A DNA stretch of 64,000 bases, from positions 3,038,001 through 3,102,000 of the forward strand of contig CP064999.1 of the NCBI GenBank assembly GCA_016700115.1, read 5' to 3'. The position numbers and the translations under genes were made by a program. This document shows positions 1 through 8,845 of the stretch, in pieces (positions within the stretch are counted from its first letter, which is position 1; each line of letters starts with the position of its first letter). The DNA comes from Sphingobacteriales bacterium (GTDB lineage: Bacteria; Bacteroidota; Bacteroidia; Chitinophagales; UBA2359). The notes beneath the pieces were generated by a model. It saw only the letters and a program-made list of their open reading frames with translations. It was not told the origin of the DNA and ran no database searches.

Positions 1-1126
1 TTTCTTTTCCTCTCAAATAACGGAACATCAAAGCACTGAAAAACCAACTTCCCGACCATATTGAAGAAATGATGGCACTGACCAATTCCTGGTTTTTCTT
101 ACCGACATAATACATGGTCATTTGTGAGGTCATTGGGTTGGCTAAATTCATTAAAGGTTGACGAATAATGTAGCAAAAAGCTGCCAAATAAAAAGCGAAT
201 GTTCCCGCACCTAAAAATTCGGTGGTTCCCAACAGAATCAGGGCTGCTATGGACAACATTTGAGTTGCTGTAATGGCTTCGTATCCAAACCTGTTTTTAA
301 TTACCGGTGCCTGTAACGAAAAAAGTGCTACAACTACTGCCGTAATTGAGCCTAAGAGAGAAAAACTGCCCGAACTTAGTTTAAAAATATGGAAGAAAAA
401 CAAGTTCATGAACGGAATACTTAAGCCGGCTCCAACTGCAATTAAAAAAGTCGGGACAACTGCTTTTCCAATTACAACCCAATCATAATCAAACCGCTTC
501 CCGTTTTCTTTGGAAGTGAATTGAGGAATACTTTCTTTGTTTGAAATCTTCCAGGTAAACAAAAAACTGAAAATCCCCAAGAGCGAAAAAATTTGCAACA
601 GGGTTCTTTCGTCAAAAATCTGTACGTTGATACCCGACAACAAATAAATCAAAAAACCGGAAGCTATAGTGGCTAAGCTCCAAACAGATGCATTTAGCGA
701 AATGCTTTCTGTATGTGTTTCTGTTTTGGTGTTTCGCAAAATAAAAGGAAGTATTGCTATTTGGTTGGCGGTAAAACAAAATCCCCAGATTATCATAGAG
801 AATGCAATCAAAAGTGAGGATTTCCAGACTATCGCCTCTAATATGAGGAGAGAAATAAAAGGCAATATAGCTGATGACAAGAGCAATATAGGACGAATTG
901 CTTTTGTTCGGATATACAAACCAAAAGGAAGCGCAAATACTAAGGCAGCCATAAATCTATAGGAAACAAAGGTGGCAATTTCACTGTCGTTAAAACCACT
1001 ATGTGTCATATAGATATTTAAAATAAGGGTAAAAGAACTGTTGATGAGTTGCAAAAACAGTTCAGCCATCATTAGAAATAGTATATCTTTTTCTACATTC
1101 TTGTAATTGCTGAAAAATCGTAACAC
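1..1126 (-). CDS. MFS family transporter (3' end cut by window edge)
   Basis: This is an integral membrane transporter with strings of hydrophobic segments typical of the major facilitator superfamily. About 375 codons are visible without a stop and the frame runs off the left edge. I read it directly from the minus strand. The start is uncertain: a GTG at 1126 gives a natural N-terminus (VLRFFSNYKNVEKD), while ATG codons at 1073 and 1070 would begin just before the first membrane helix. The frame is open upstream to a TAG near 1175. The IS copy inserted at 1215 lies about 90 bp upstream of the start, so it spares the coding region but separates the gene from its original upstream DNA. The substrate cannot be inferred. 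Confidence 0.75.
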   Translation of the reverse strand, partial: MLRFFSNYKNVEKDILFLMMAELFLQLINSSFTLILNIYMTHSGFNDSEIATFVSYRFMAALVFALPFGLYIRTKAIRPILLLSSAILPFISLLILEAIVWKSSLLIAFSMIIWGFCFTANQIAILPFILRNTKTETHTESISLNASVWSLATIASGFLIYLLSGINVQIFDERTLLQIFSLLGIFSFLFTWKISNKESIPQFTSKENGKRFDYDWVVIGKAVVPTFLIAVGAGLSIPFMNLFFFHIFKLSSGSFSLLGSITAVVVALFSLQAPVIKNRFGYEAITATQMLSIAALILLGTTEFLGAGTFAFYLAAFCYIIRQPLMNLANPMTSQMTMYYVGKKNQELVSAIISSIWSGSWFFSALMFRYLRGKE

Positions 1127-1214
1127 AAAAAAAGTTTTCAATCCGGACCGGAAATACCTTAATATAAAGGTTGTTCTAAAACCAAACCGTTTTGATTAAA
1201 GTTCAATTAACCCA

Positions 1215-2704
1215 CAACATGGCTGCCACACATTAAAAAAAAGAAGGGAGGCGATATCTTTGTAATTTTGCGAATTGCAAACCCAAAATCAAAGTATATG
1301 CCTCCCAACATTCTGCCTTTAGAGTTATATAAAGACATCCTGTCAGTAGCAAAGATATTACAATTAAGGGATTTTCTGTACTGTTTTATGTGTATTCGAT
1401 ATGGAGTAAGTGTACGGAGTTTATGCCGCTATAGTAACTACTCTGTTCGCACTTGGTTTCGTTTTATGTCAGAGGACTACCTGTGGGAGCGCATTCGTAT
1501 GAAGTTGTTTTTGAAGTGGGTGTATCAACCGGAGGAGAATTATATTATAGCCATAGACGAAGTGGTAGAAGGAAAAGTCGGGACAAGACCTATGGTTTGT
1601 CGAAGTTTTGGAGCAGCATTCAGAAATGCCCCATATTCGGGATTTGTTTTTTTGTGCTTCTCTGATAGCTGTGGGGAAACGGAAATCATATCCGATGGTG
1701 GTAGAGCAAGTCGTACAGACAGAGGGGGACAGGAAGCGGATAGCGGAACAGAAAAGAAGGCATTAGCTGGCAAGCAGCGCAGTGCCGAAGGCAGATGTTT
1801 GGTTCGTGGCAGGAAGCAAGGCAGCAAAAACCGACCCAAGCAGCCCAATCCTACGGCATCCTTTCGGGCATTCACCGCCTTGTTAAACAAGTTGCTTTCG
1901 TGCTTACCAGGGCATCAACCTGACCTATATGGTAGCAGACTGTGCTTATGCCTCGGGCAGATTATTTCTCTGCGGTAACAAAGACCGGACTTCACCTGAT
2001 TACCCGTTTGCCTGTAAATGCCGCCCTCGTCTATGCCTACTCAGACCCAGTAGCCCCAAAACATCGGGGAAGACCCAAAAAATACGGAGAAAAAGTAGAT
2101 TTGAACAACCTTGATAACCAAGAACTGAAAGACACCAAAACCGAAAATGGTCTCCTTACTCAGATATGGCAACTGCCCTGTTACAACAAATCCTTAAGCA
2201 AAAACCTGTTAAATGTGGGGATAGTAAAAATAACCAATTTGAAAACCCAAAAAGTAGCCTTCTCTAAATTTTGCACCACCGACCCTAACCTCGACTGGCA
2301 AACTATGATAGATTATTATAGTTTGCGTTTTCAGATTGAGTTTGACTTTCGGGATGCCAAACAATTTTTCGGACTATCCGATTTCAAAACTACACCTCGA
2401 AAAATCTGACCAATTTTGTTAATCTATGCTTTACCGCTACCTTGACGGCTAAAATTTTGCAGGCACAATATCAGGTTAAATACAATAACCCTAACTTTAG
2501 CATTTTAGACCTCAAAATACTCTGTAATACGCGTTTTACGGTCAAAACAGTTATTAAATTGGTACGAAAATCGCCCGATTCAATTTTTAATACTCAATTC
2601 GCAGACGGGTTTATGCCAACAGATTTGGTCAATGTCGCTTAAATATCTATAATATAGAAGAAAAAACACGACCGTCTTATCTTATATTTGTGGCAGCCTT
2701 GTTG
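1215..2704 (+). mobile_element. IS4-family insertion sequence, copy 1
   Basis: The element is 1490 bp. Its ends are inverted repeats: CAACATGGCTGCCACA at 1215-1230 against TGTGGCAGCCTTGTTG at 2689-2704, with one mismatch. It is flanked by the direct repeat AACCCA (1209-1214 and 2705-2710), a target duplication. It is a near-identical, oppositely oriented copy of the element at 39782-41266. The transposase shows IS4-type features: a DDE triad and the signature Y-2-R-3-E-6-K near 2318-2362. A 5-6 bp target duplication fits IS4-related groups such as IS1634, but the subgroup is not certain. Confidence 0.9.
1298..2642 (+). pseudogene. IS4-family transposase, frameshifted (copy 1)
   Basis: A full-length transposase of about 440 residues can be assembled only by changing frame several times. 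It starts MPPNILPLELYKD at 1298. The first acidic motif is AIDEVVEGK, the second ADCAYA near 1930, and the third lies in YSLRFQIEFDFRDAK. Breaks relative to copy 2 include a missing G near 1573, an extra G in a G run near 1725, a missing A near 1755, an extra base near 1795, an extra A near 1907, an extra G near 1958 and an extra A near 2080. A further break at 2398-2408 is shared by both copies. As written it could not make an active enzyme. The breaks could be real decay or consensus errors in a repeat. Confidence 0.8.
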
Positions 2705-2993
2705 AACCCATAAAACAATATTTTATTCAGGGGTATCAGTATTTTCAACAAAGACACTTTATGCAATATAAGTTATGTGTGGAAGGTAAAACTATATGGT
2801 TTGATTTTGCTGGAATGTAGCTGAATAAAAGAGCTAATTGGTAAAAATCACTGACAGTATATCAAAACATCACATGCTAACAAATCTAAAACCTTTTTGA
2901 ATATACCAGAAGAAATAGGAATCTTAAACCCAAAATTTTGGATTTCAAGTTTTTATTTATCGAAGATCAAGGTGTTTTAGACAGTAGCTTTTA

Positions 2994-3028
2994 AAAACAA
3001 GAAAGTTTTTGGTCTTTTTTTCTTGTTT
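2994..3028 (-). terminator. Probable terminator of dnaB
   Basis: An AT-rich inverted repeat (AAACAAGAAA against TTTCTTGTTT) lies just after the dnaB stop, and a T run follows on the minus strand. The stem is weak because it is nearly all A/T. Confidence 0.4.
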
Positions 3029-3035
3029 AGAAAGA

Positions 3036-4571
3036 TTAGAACGGCACCTCATCCTCATCATTAAAAGAGTTGGTTTCTTCGTTGTCGGAACGGGAACTTC
3101 TGAAGATGATGTCGCCCAAAGGTTCAACAACATTTCCTTGGGTCATGTCGAGTGCCAGATTTTCAAACTTAACATTTTGCGGAATAAACTTCAGCCTGAC
3201 CGTATCGGTTGGTCCGTTTCTGTGTTTGGCCACTATTACTTCAGCCACACCTTTTGTGGGGCGATTTTCCAGATCAAAATCAATATGATAATATTCAGGA
3301 CGGTATAAAAACAGCACCATATCAGCATCTTGTTCAATAGCTCCTGATTCTCTTAAGTCTGCCAATTGAGGGCGTTTATCACCACCTCGGGTTTCTACTG
3401 CCCTGCTTAACTGAGATAAAGCAATTACGGGAACTTCTAATTCTTTGGCGATGGTTTTAAGGGTTCTTGAAATATTGCTGATCTCTTGTTCACGGTTGAC
3501 GTTTTTTTTATCTGCTGAGCTGCCGCTCATCAATTGCAGATAGTCAATAATAATAAGTTGAATGTTGTGTTGCATTTTAAACCGGCGACATTTAGCTCTC
3601 AGTTCAAACATGTTGATGGCCGGTGTGTCATCAATAATAATTGGAGCTTCAGCAATTTTGTCAATTCTGCTTGTCAACTGAATCCATTCATAAGATTGAA
3701 GGTTACCACTTCGAAGCTTCTCGGAAGAAAGCCCGGTTTCTGCCGAGATTAAACGATTAACCAATTGCAATTTTGACATTTCGAGCGAAAAAACAGCAAC
3801 CGGTCTTTTGAAATCTACAGCAGCATTTCGGGCAACTGTCATTGCAAATACAGTTTTACCCATTGCTGGGCGTGCAGCCACAATAATTAAATCTGATTTT
3901 TGCCATCCGGCAGTCAATTTGTCTAAAGCCATAAAACCTGAAGGAACACCGGTTAATCCTTCGGAGTGGTCTTTTAATTTTTCGAGATTTTTGATTGCCT
4001 GAGCTACCAATACGTTCATGGTTCCATAGCTTCGTCTCAGATTTTGCTCGGTAATGTTAAACAAAGATTGCTCGGCAACATTTAGCAAATCAAATACATC
4101 AGTTGTTTCTTCATAAGCTCCTTGAACTATCTGTGTTGAGGTTCTGATTAGTTCTCGTAGGATAAATTTTTCCGAAATAATCCGGGCATGATGTTCAATA
4201 TTGGCCGTTGTTGCTACTCGATTTGTCAGTTTGGAAACATAATAGGCACCGCCAACTGCTTCCAGTTTCCCATTTTTTCGAAGTTGTTCGGTAACAGTCA
4301 GAATATCAACCGGTTGAGCTTTTCCGAATAAATCGTAAATTGCTTGATAAATATGGCGATGAGCTTCCAGATAAAAACTTTCTGGTTTTAAAACGTCAAT
4401 AATTTCAGCAACGGCATCTCTATCCAACATCATTCCTCCTAAAACAACTTCTTCCAAATCTAATGCTTGTGGAGGAACTTTATCAAATACAAAGTTCGAC
4501 AAGTCGGTATTTTTATTAAAACTTCCTGTTTTAGTTCTCAGGTTCTTGAGGTTATCTGGTGTATCTGACAT
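3036..4571 (-). CDS. dnaB: Replicative DNA helicase DnaB
   Basis: Hexameric 5'-3' helicase that unwinds DNA at the replication fork and loads primase. The N-terminal DnaB domain begins around KVPPQALDLEEVVLGGMM. The RecA-like C-terminal domain carries the Walker A motif ARPAMGKTVFAM and the Walker B region LIIIDYLQLM. No intein is present, and the length (511 aa) is normal for the family. I prefer the ATG at 4571 (MSDTPDNLKNLRTKT). The frame also opens from 4619, but the extra 16 residues do not look like DnaB. The gene diverges from hemF across a DnaA-box-rich region, which fits a replication-origin neighbourhood. Confidence 0.96.
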   Translation of the reverse strand: MSDTPDNLKNLRTKTGSFNKNTDLSNFVFDKVPPQALDLEEVVLGGMMLDRDAVAEIIDVLKPESFYLEAHRHIYQAIYDLFGKAQPVDILTVTEQLRKNGKLEAVGGAYYVSKLTNRVATTANIEHHARIISEKFILRELIRTSTQIVQGAYEETTDVFDLLNVAEQSLFNITEQNLRRSYGTMNVLVAQAIKNLEKLKDHSEGLTGVPSGFMALDKLTAGWQKSDLIIVAARPAMGKTVFAMTVARNAAVDFKRPVAVFSLEMSKLQLVNRLISAETGLSSEKLRSGNLQSYEWIQLTSRIDKIAEAPIIIDDTPAINMFELRAKCRRFKMQHNIQLIIIDYLQLMSGSSADKKNVNREQEISNISRTLKTIAKELEVPVIALSQLSRAVETRGGDKRPQLADLRESGAIEQDADMVLFLYRPEYYHIDFDLENRPTKGVAEVIVAKHRNGPTDTVRLKFIPQNVKFENLALDMTQGNVVEPLGDIIFRSSRSDNEETNSFNDEDEVPF

Positions 4572-4699
4572 AATAGAGGGATAATTTATTTGTGAACCAT
4601 TGAATGAAACTTTGCCCAACCTGTCTTAAAATAACAGACAATTTACCTGCCAAGTTGCTATTCCTATTACTTTACCCGGTTAACTTGGTTTTTATTTTT

Positions 4700-5200
4700 T
4701 AGAATACGCTATAAATGTCTGTTTTATATAATTCTTGCAACTTTATTTTAAATTGGTTATCTGTTATTTTACAATTCAGAAAATTGCAAAAATAACTTTT
4801 TTGATTGTGTTGAATGAAAAATACCCAATTAAATATATCCACAACCTTAAGCCTGATTTAGTAAGAGTTTGAGGAATTTTTAAAGCTTTTTTGAACTAAT
4901 TTTCCACCGGAAATTTAACTTATCCACAGAATTGTCCCCCAAAATAGTTGCTAACAGGAGCAGGCTGTTAATAACATTGTGGATAACTTTTTACTTAACT
5001 TCAAGATTAGATTTATCAAGCGAGAAATTGATTGTAAATTGCCTAATTAACTGATAATCAGTTGTTTTCGCAGATAAAAAAACATCAAGTAATCTGATTG
5101 AACTAAATCTGAAATTTCTGATAAATTTCAAAAAATCCCAAATCTGAGAAACCTTGAACAAGGTTATCCACAAAAATCAGCTTGATTTATCCACATAAAT
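4700..5200. other. oriC: Candidate chromosomal replication origin (DnaA-box cluster)
   Basis: The dnaB-hemF gap has about 900 bp without a credible gene. It holds four perfect DnaA boxes: TTATCCACA at 4920-4928, its complement TGTGGATAA at 4978-4986, and TTATCCACA at 5164-5172 and 5187-5195. A one-mismatch box (ATATCCACA) is at 4835-4843. The 4700-4830 stretch is very AT-rich and could be the unwinding element. Four perfect 9-mers in under 300 bp is far above chance. dnaA itself is not in the window, which is compatible with Bacteroidota, where oriC is not always next to dnaA. GC skew could not be calculated here. Confidence 0.6.
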
Positions 5201-5469
5201 TCAATAAAATAAAGGGGTTGAGTCAATCTAAGTGTGCATGAATAAAAAGTATCACTATGTAACAGTATGTTGATTAGAAATCAAATTGTATTTGCAAAAT
5301 CTATCATGGTTTTAGAAAGCAGTGAAGCCGATTTTATTTGAGGGAAAAAACTATGTATAAAAAAAGAAATGATATAATTATACGGTCTGTTAGATGTAAT
5401 TATTAAGCTTTACTCTACCTTTGCTGATTGTATTGTTTTCAATTTAACAATCCTAAAAAGTCGGAAAAA

Positions 5470-6381
5470 ATGAGTCTAAATAAAACAGACATCAGCAATT
5501 GGTTCAGAGATCTTCAAGACAAAATTTGTTATGAAATAGAAGATTTAAACGGAAGAACTAGGTTTATGGAAGATATTTGGGAGCGAAAAGAAGGCGGAGG
5601 AGGAATCACTCGAATTATACAAAGTGAACGAATAATTGAAAAGGGTGGTGTCAATTTTTCTGCTGTTTATGGGCCGTTATCCGATTATCTTGCCTCTGCA
5701 CTTTCAGTATCGAAAAGACAAAAGTTTTATGCTACCGGAGTTTCAATCGTTCTACATGCCGTTAGCCCATTAGTACCTATCATTCATATGAATGTTCGAT
5801 ATTTTGAGCTTTCAGACGGAACTTACTGGTTTGGAGGAGGAATTGATGTAACTCCTCATTATGTTGTTCCGGAAGATGCCAAAAATTTTCATCAGTTATT
5901 GCAACAAGTTTGTAAAAGGCACGATTCAAAGTATTATCAGAAGTTCAAACAATGGGCTGATGACTATTTTTATATTAAACATCGAGGAGAAATGAGAGGT
6001 ATCGGGGGAATATTTTTTGATAATTTGACAGAAAACAAAACACATAGTAAAGAAAAGCTGTTTGAATTTGTAAAAGACGTTGGAAACTCATTTATGACCG
6101 CGTATAATTATTTTATTAACCGTTATGCAGGCAAACCTTACAGTACAACTGAAAAAAACTGGCAGTATATCAGGCGAAGCCGTTATGCTGAATTTAATCT
6201 GATATATGACAGAGGCACTAAATTTGGGCTGGAATCGGATGGTCGAATTGAATCAATTCTTATGAGTTTACCACCTACTGTAAAATGGTTATACAATTAT
6301 TCACCAACCGAAGGATCAAGAGAGGCCGAAACCCTATCATTTTTGAAACAAGGTATTGATTGGGCGAATTATCAGCTTTAG
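5470..6381 (+). CDS. hemF: Oxygen-dependent coproporphyrinogen III oxidase
   Basis: Converts coproporphyrinogen III to protoporphyrinogen IX using O2 in heme synthesis, in the cytoplasm. The 303-residue protein carries family landmarks: WERKEGGGGITR near the N-terminus, YFELSDGTYWFGGGIDVTPHY in the middle, RGEMRGIGGIFFDNL, and the conserved C-terminal SLPPTVKWLYNY. The ATG at 5470 (MSLNKTDISNWF) is preferred; the frame is open from 5428 but that extension is not family-like. A TAnnTTTG box (TACCTTTG, 5416-5423) lies about 50 bp upstream. A hairpin terminator follows the stop. Its presence implies aerobic heme synthesis. Confidence 0.96.
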   Translation: MSLNKTDISNWFRDLQDKICYEIEDLNGRTRFMEDIWERKEGGGGITRIIQSERIIEKGGVNFSAVYGPLSDYLASALSVSKRQKFYATGVSIVLHAVSPLVPIIHMNVRYFELSDGTYWFGGGIDVTPHYVVPEDAKNFHQLLQQVCKRHDSKYYQKFKQWADDYFYIKHRGEMRGIGGIFFDNLTENKTHSKEKLFEFVKDVGNSFMTAYNYFINRYAGKPYSTTEKNWQYIRRSRYAEFNLIYDRGTKFGLESDGRIESILMSLPPTVKWLYNYSPTEGSREAETLSFLKQGIDWANYQL

Positions 6382-6410
6382 CAGCATACACTAAAAATTT
6401 TTACTTTAGA

Positions 6411-6440
6411 AACAGGGTATCAATACCCTGTTTTTGTATT
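6411..6440 (+). terminator. Rho-independent terminator after hemF
   Basis: The stem AACAGGGTAT / ATACCCTGTT (6411-6420 / 6423-6432) has a very short loop and is followed by a T-rich run. Confidence 0.7.
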
Positions 6441-6445
6441 TTTAT

Positions 6446-6453
6446 TATCTTTG
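6446..6453 (+). promoter_or_regulatory. Bacteroidota -7 box upstream of pdhA
   Basis: TATCTTTG matches the TAnnTTTG consensus of the Bacteroidota primary sigma factor and lies 25 bp before the pdhA ATG. No clear -33 TTG partner is seen at ideal spacing. The same TTATTATCTTTGC context occurs upstream of the cysteine synthase gene at 49257. Confidence 0.5.
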
Positions 6454-6477
6454 CGCTCACTTTTGAAAAAAAGTTCC

Positions 6478-7491
6478 ATGACTCCAAACTTTTCGACACC
6501 TGTTACCGAATTTACCAAAGATACCTACTTGTATTGGTATGAACTTATGCTGTTACTCAGACGGTTCGAAGAAAAAGCGGGTACTTTGTATGGACAACAA
6601 AAAATCAGGGGATTCTGCCATTTGTATATTGGCCAGGAAGCGGTTGCTGCCGGAATAACAACAGCAACCCGACAAATTGATCCGATTATTACAGCATACC
6701 GCGATCATGGATTGGCAATGGCAAAAGGTATTTCTGCAGATGCATGTATGGCTGAGTTATATGCCAAAGCGACCGGATGCGCCAAAGGAAAAGGCGGTTC
6801 GATGCACTTTTTTTCAAAAGAACATTATTTTTTTGGTGGACATGGTATTGTAGGCGCTCAAATTCCGCTTGGTGCGGGTATAGCATTTGCCGAAAAATAT
6901 AGGAATACTGATAATGTTTGCATTACTCTGTTTGGAGACGGGGCTGCAAGACAAGGTGCATTACACGAAACTTTTAACATGGCCATGCTCTGGAAATTAC
7001 CGGTAGTATTTATTTGTGAAAACAATAATTACGCTATGGGAACATCTGTCGAACGGTCGAGCAATGTGGCAGATATGAGCAAACTCGGTTTGGGATACGA
7101 TATGCCTTCTTTTAATGTTGATGGAATGAGTTGTGAGGCAGTTCACAATGCTGTTTATGAAGCCGCTGAATTTGCCCGCAAAGGAAACGGTCCGACTTTC
7201 TTAAACATTCAAACTTACAGGTATCGAGGTCATTCTATGTCTGACCCGGGGAAATACAGAACAAGAGAAGAAGTTGACCAATACAAAAAAATTGACCCAA
7301 TCAAAGTAGTTTATGACCATATTCTTGAAAATGGGTATGAAACTGAAGCTTATCTCGAAAAAATCGAAGAAAAAATAAATGAAATAGTCAACAAATCGGT
7401 TGAGTTTGCTGAACATTCGGATTATCCGGACGATAGCGAACTTTTCACCGATGTTTACCTGCAACCAGATTATCCGTTCATCCGGCATTAA
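6478..7491 (+). CDS. pdhA: Pyruvate dehydrogenase E1 component, alpha subunit
   Basis: Thiamine-diphosphate-dependent alpha subunit that decarboxylates pyruvate in the PDH complex, with a beta subunit encoded elsewhere. The 337-residue protein has the early YYGQ-like segment LYGQQKIRGFCHLYIGQEA, GGSMHFFS, the thiamine-diphosphate motif starting GDGAARQGALHE and ending in NNNYAMGTS, and the phosphorylation-loop-like YRYRGHSMSDPGKYR. I chose ATG 6478 (MTPNFSTPV); codons from 6451 overlap the promoter box. A related branched-chain 2-oxoacid dehydrogenase role is less likely given the close match to PDH alpha. Confidence 0.93.
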   Translation: MTPNFSTPVTEFTKDTYLYWYELMLLLRRFEEKAGTLYGQQKIRGFCHLYIGQEAVAAGITTATRQIDPIITAYRDHGLAMAKGISADACMAELYAKATGCAKGKGGSMHFFSKEHYFFGGHGIVGAQIPLGAGIAFAEKYRNTDNVCITLFGDGAARQGALHETFNMAMLWKLPVVFICENNNYAMGTSVERSSNVADMSKLGLGYDMPSFNVDGMSCEAVHNAVYEAAEFARKGNGPTFLNIQTYRYRGHSMSDPGKYRTREEVDQYKKIDPIKVVYDHILENGYETEAYLEKIEEKINEIVNKSVEFAEHSDYPDDSELFTDVYLQPDYPFIRH

Positions 7492-7565
7492 TCGTAGCAG
7501 CACTTCATTTAAACATGTAAGTATATAATCTAATTGTATCTATAAACTAAACTGAACCTTGAATT

Positions 7566-8264
7566 ATGTCGAAGGCCAAGCAGAATGAAGCAAAAACGTT
7601 TTTAGACGAAGAAATAGACCTGCGGGAATCGTACAGCAAAGCCGAACATTATATACGTGATAATCGCAACCTTGTTTTAGGTGTTTTAGGCGCTATTGCC
7701 GTTATTATAGCTGTGCTTGTTGGGTTTAACAGTATTTATCTACCCGGTCAGGAAAAAAATGCGCAGGAAGATATGTTTGTGGCGCAGCGCTATTTTAAAA
7801 CAGATTCCTTTAATCTTGCCCTGAACGGGAATGGAAGCTATCCCGGATTTCTCGGAATTATTGATGATTACAGCGGGATGACCAAATCTGTAAAACTCGC
7901 CCATTATTATGCCGGAGTTTGTTACCTTAACTTAGGAGTTTTTGAAGAAGCTGTAAAGCACTTGTCTAAAGTCAGTACCAAAGACCCCCTTTTAAATGCA
8001 ACGGCTGCAGGTGCTTTGGGTGATGCCTATTCCGAAACCGGAAATATGAACAAGGCTATTGACTCTTATAAAAAAGCAGCCAAACTAAGCAAAGACGAGT
8101 TTTCAGCTCCTCTAAACCTTTTCAAAGCCGGTCTCGCCTTAGAAACTCAGGGAGATTTCAAAAATGCAAAAATTCTATACGAACAAATCAGAAGCCAATA
8201 TCCGGAAAGCACTCAAGGCCGTGAAATAGATAAATATATTGCCCGTGCTGAGGCCAGCCAATAA
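7566..8264 (+). CDS. Membrane-anchored tetratricopeptide-repeat protein
   Basis: 232 residues. A cytoplasmic N-terminus is followed by one membrane helix (about residues 35-57, LVLGVLGAIAVIIAVLVGF), then TPR-type helical pairs (YYAGVCYLNLGVFEEAVKHL, GALGDAYSETGNMNKAIDSY, FKAGLALETQGDFKNAKILY). This is the layout of YfgM-like proteins, which assist protein export, but that function is inference. It lies between pdhA and ribH. A strong hairpin ends the transcript before ribH. Confidence 0.75.
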   Translation: MSKAKQNEAKTFLDEEIDLRESYSKAEHYIRDNRNLVLGVLGAIAVIIAVLVGFNSIYLPGQEKNAQEDMFVAQRYFKTDSFNLALNGNGSYPGFLGIIDDYSGMTKSVKLAHYYAGVCYLNLGVFEEAVKHLSKVSTKDPLLNATAAGALGDAYSETGNMNKAIDSYKKAAKLSKDEFSAPLNLFKAGLALETQGDFKNAKILYEQIRSQYPESTQGREIDKYIARAEASQ

Positions 8265-8293
8265 TAAAATCCCATTTATAACTTACATTCTTT

Positions 8294-8350
8294 AAATCTG
8301 ACACTTGATTTGAATTTTTAAAATCTAAGTGTCAGATTTTTTTATTTTTT
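8294..8350 (+). terminator. Strong rho-independent terminator between the TPR gene and ribH
   Basis: A 13-bp perfect stem, AAATCTGACACTT (8294-8306) with AAGTGTCAGATTT (8327-8339), is extended by GATTT/AAATC pairing inside. A long T tract follows to 8350. Confidence 0.8.
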
Positions 8351-8356
8351 AGGACT

Positions 8357-8845
8357 ATGCCTGCTTTATTAAAATCACTTTCGAGTTATGATGCTTCTAA
8401 AATACCGGATGCTTCCGGATTTTCATTTGGCATTGTGGTTTCTGAATATAATGAGCTTATCACCGGTGCTTTGTATAGAGGTTGTATAGAAACACTATTA
8501 ACACATGGCGCTCAGGAAGAAAATATTCTAATAAGCCATGTTCCGGGCGCATTTGAATTGCCTTTAGGCGCACAGTTTTTGCTTGAAAACAATGATTTAA
8601 ATGCGGTCATTTGTTTAGGTTGTGTAATCACCGGAGAAACCAAACACGATGAGTATATCAGTCATTCCGTTGCAGATGCAATCATGAACCTGGGCTTGAA
8701 TTATAATCTGCCGGTTATATTTGGTGTGCTGACTCCACAAAATCTTCAACAGGCAAAAGCCCGATCAGGTGGAGAGCATGGAAACAAAGGAGTAGAGGCG
8801 GCAGTTACAGCCATTAAAATGGCTTATCTGAAAAACAACAGTTAA
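8357..8845 (+). CDS. ribH: 6,7-dimethyl-8-ribityllumazine synthase
   Basis: Penultimate enzyme of riboflavin synthesis. It condenses 5-amino-6-ribitylaminouracil with 3,4-dihydroxybutanone phosphate and forms a capsid-like oligomer. 162 residues, normal length. Motifs: VVSEYNELITGALYRG (substrate pocket), HVPGAFELPLGA, GCVITGETKHDEYI with the catalytic histidine, and FGVLTPQNLQQAKAR near the end. It starts 7 bp after the T tract of a terminator, so the hairpin could also act in its leader. It converges with the SDR gene, overlapping by 4 bp at the stops. Confidence 0.95.
   Translation: MPALLKSLSSYDASKIPDASGFSFGIVVSEYNELITGALYRGCIETLLTHGAQEENILISHVPGAFELPLGAQFLLENNDLNAVICLGCVITGETKHDEYISHSVADAIMNLGLNYNLPVIFGVLTPQNLQQAKARSGGEHGNKGVEAAVTAIKMAYLKNNS

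Noticed and set aside
4991..5173. 60-codon frame in the dnaB-hemF gap
   Set aside because: It runs through two DnaA boxes in AT-rich DNA; its translation has no protein character.
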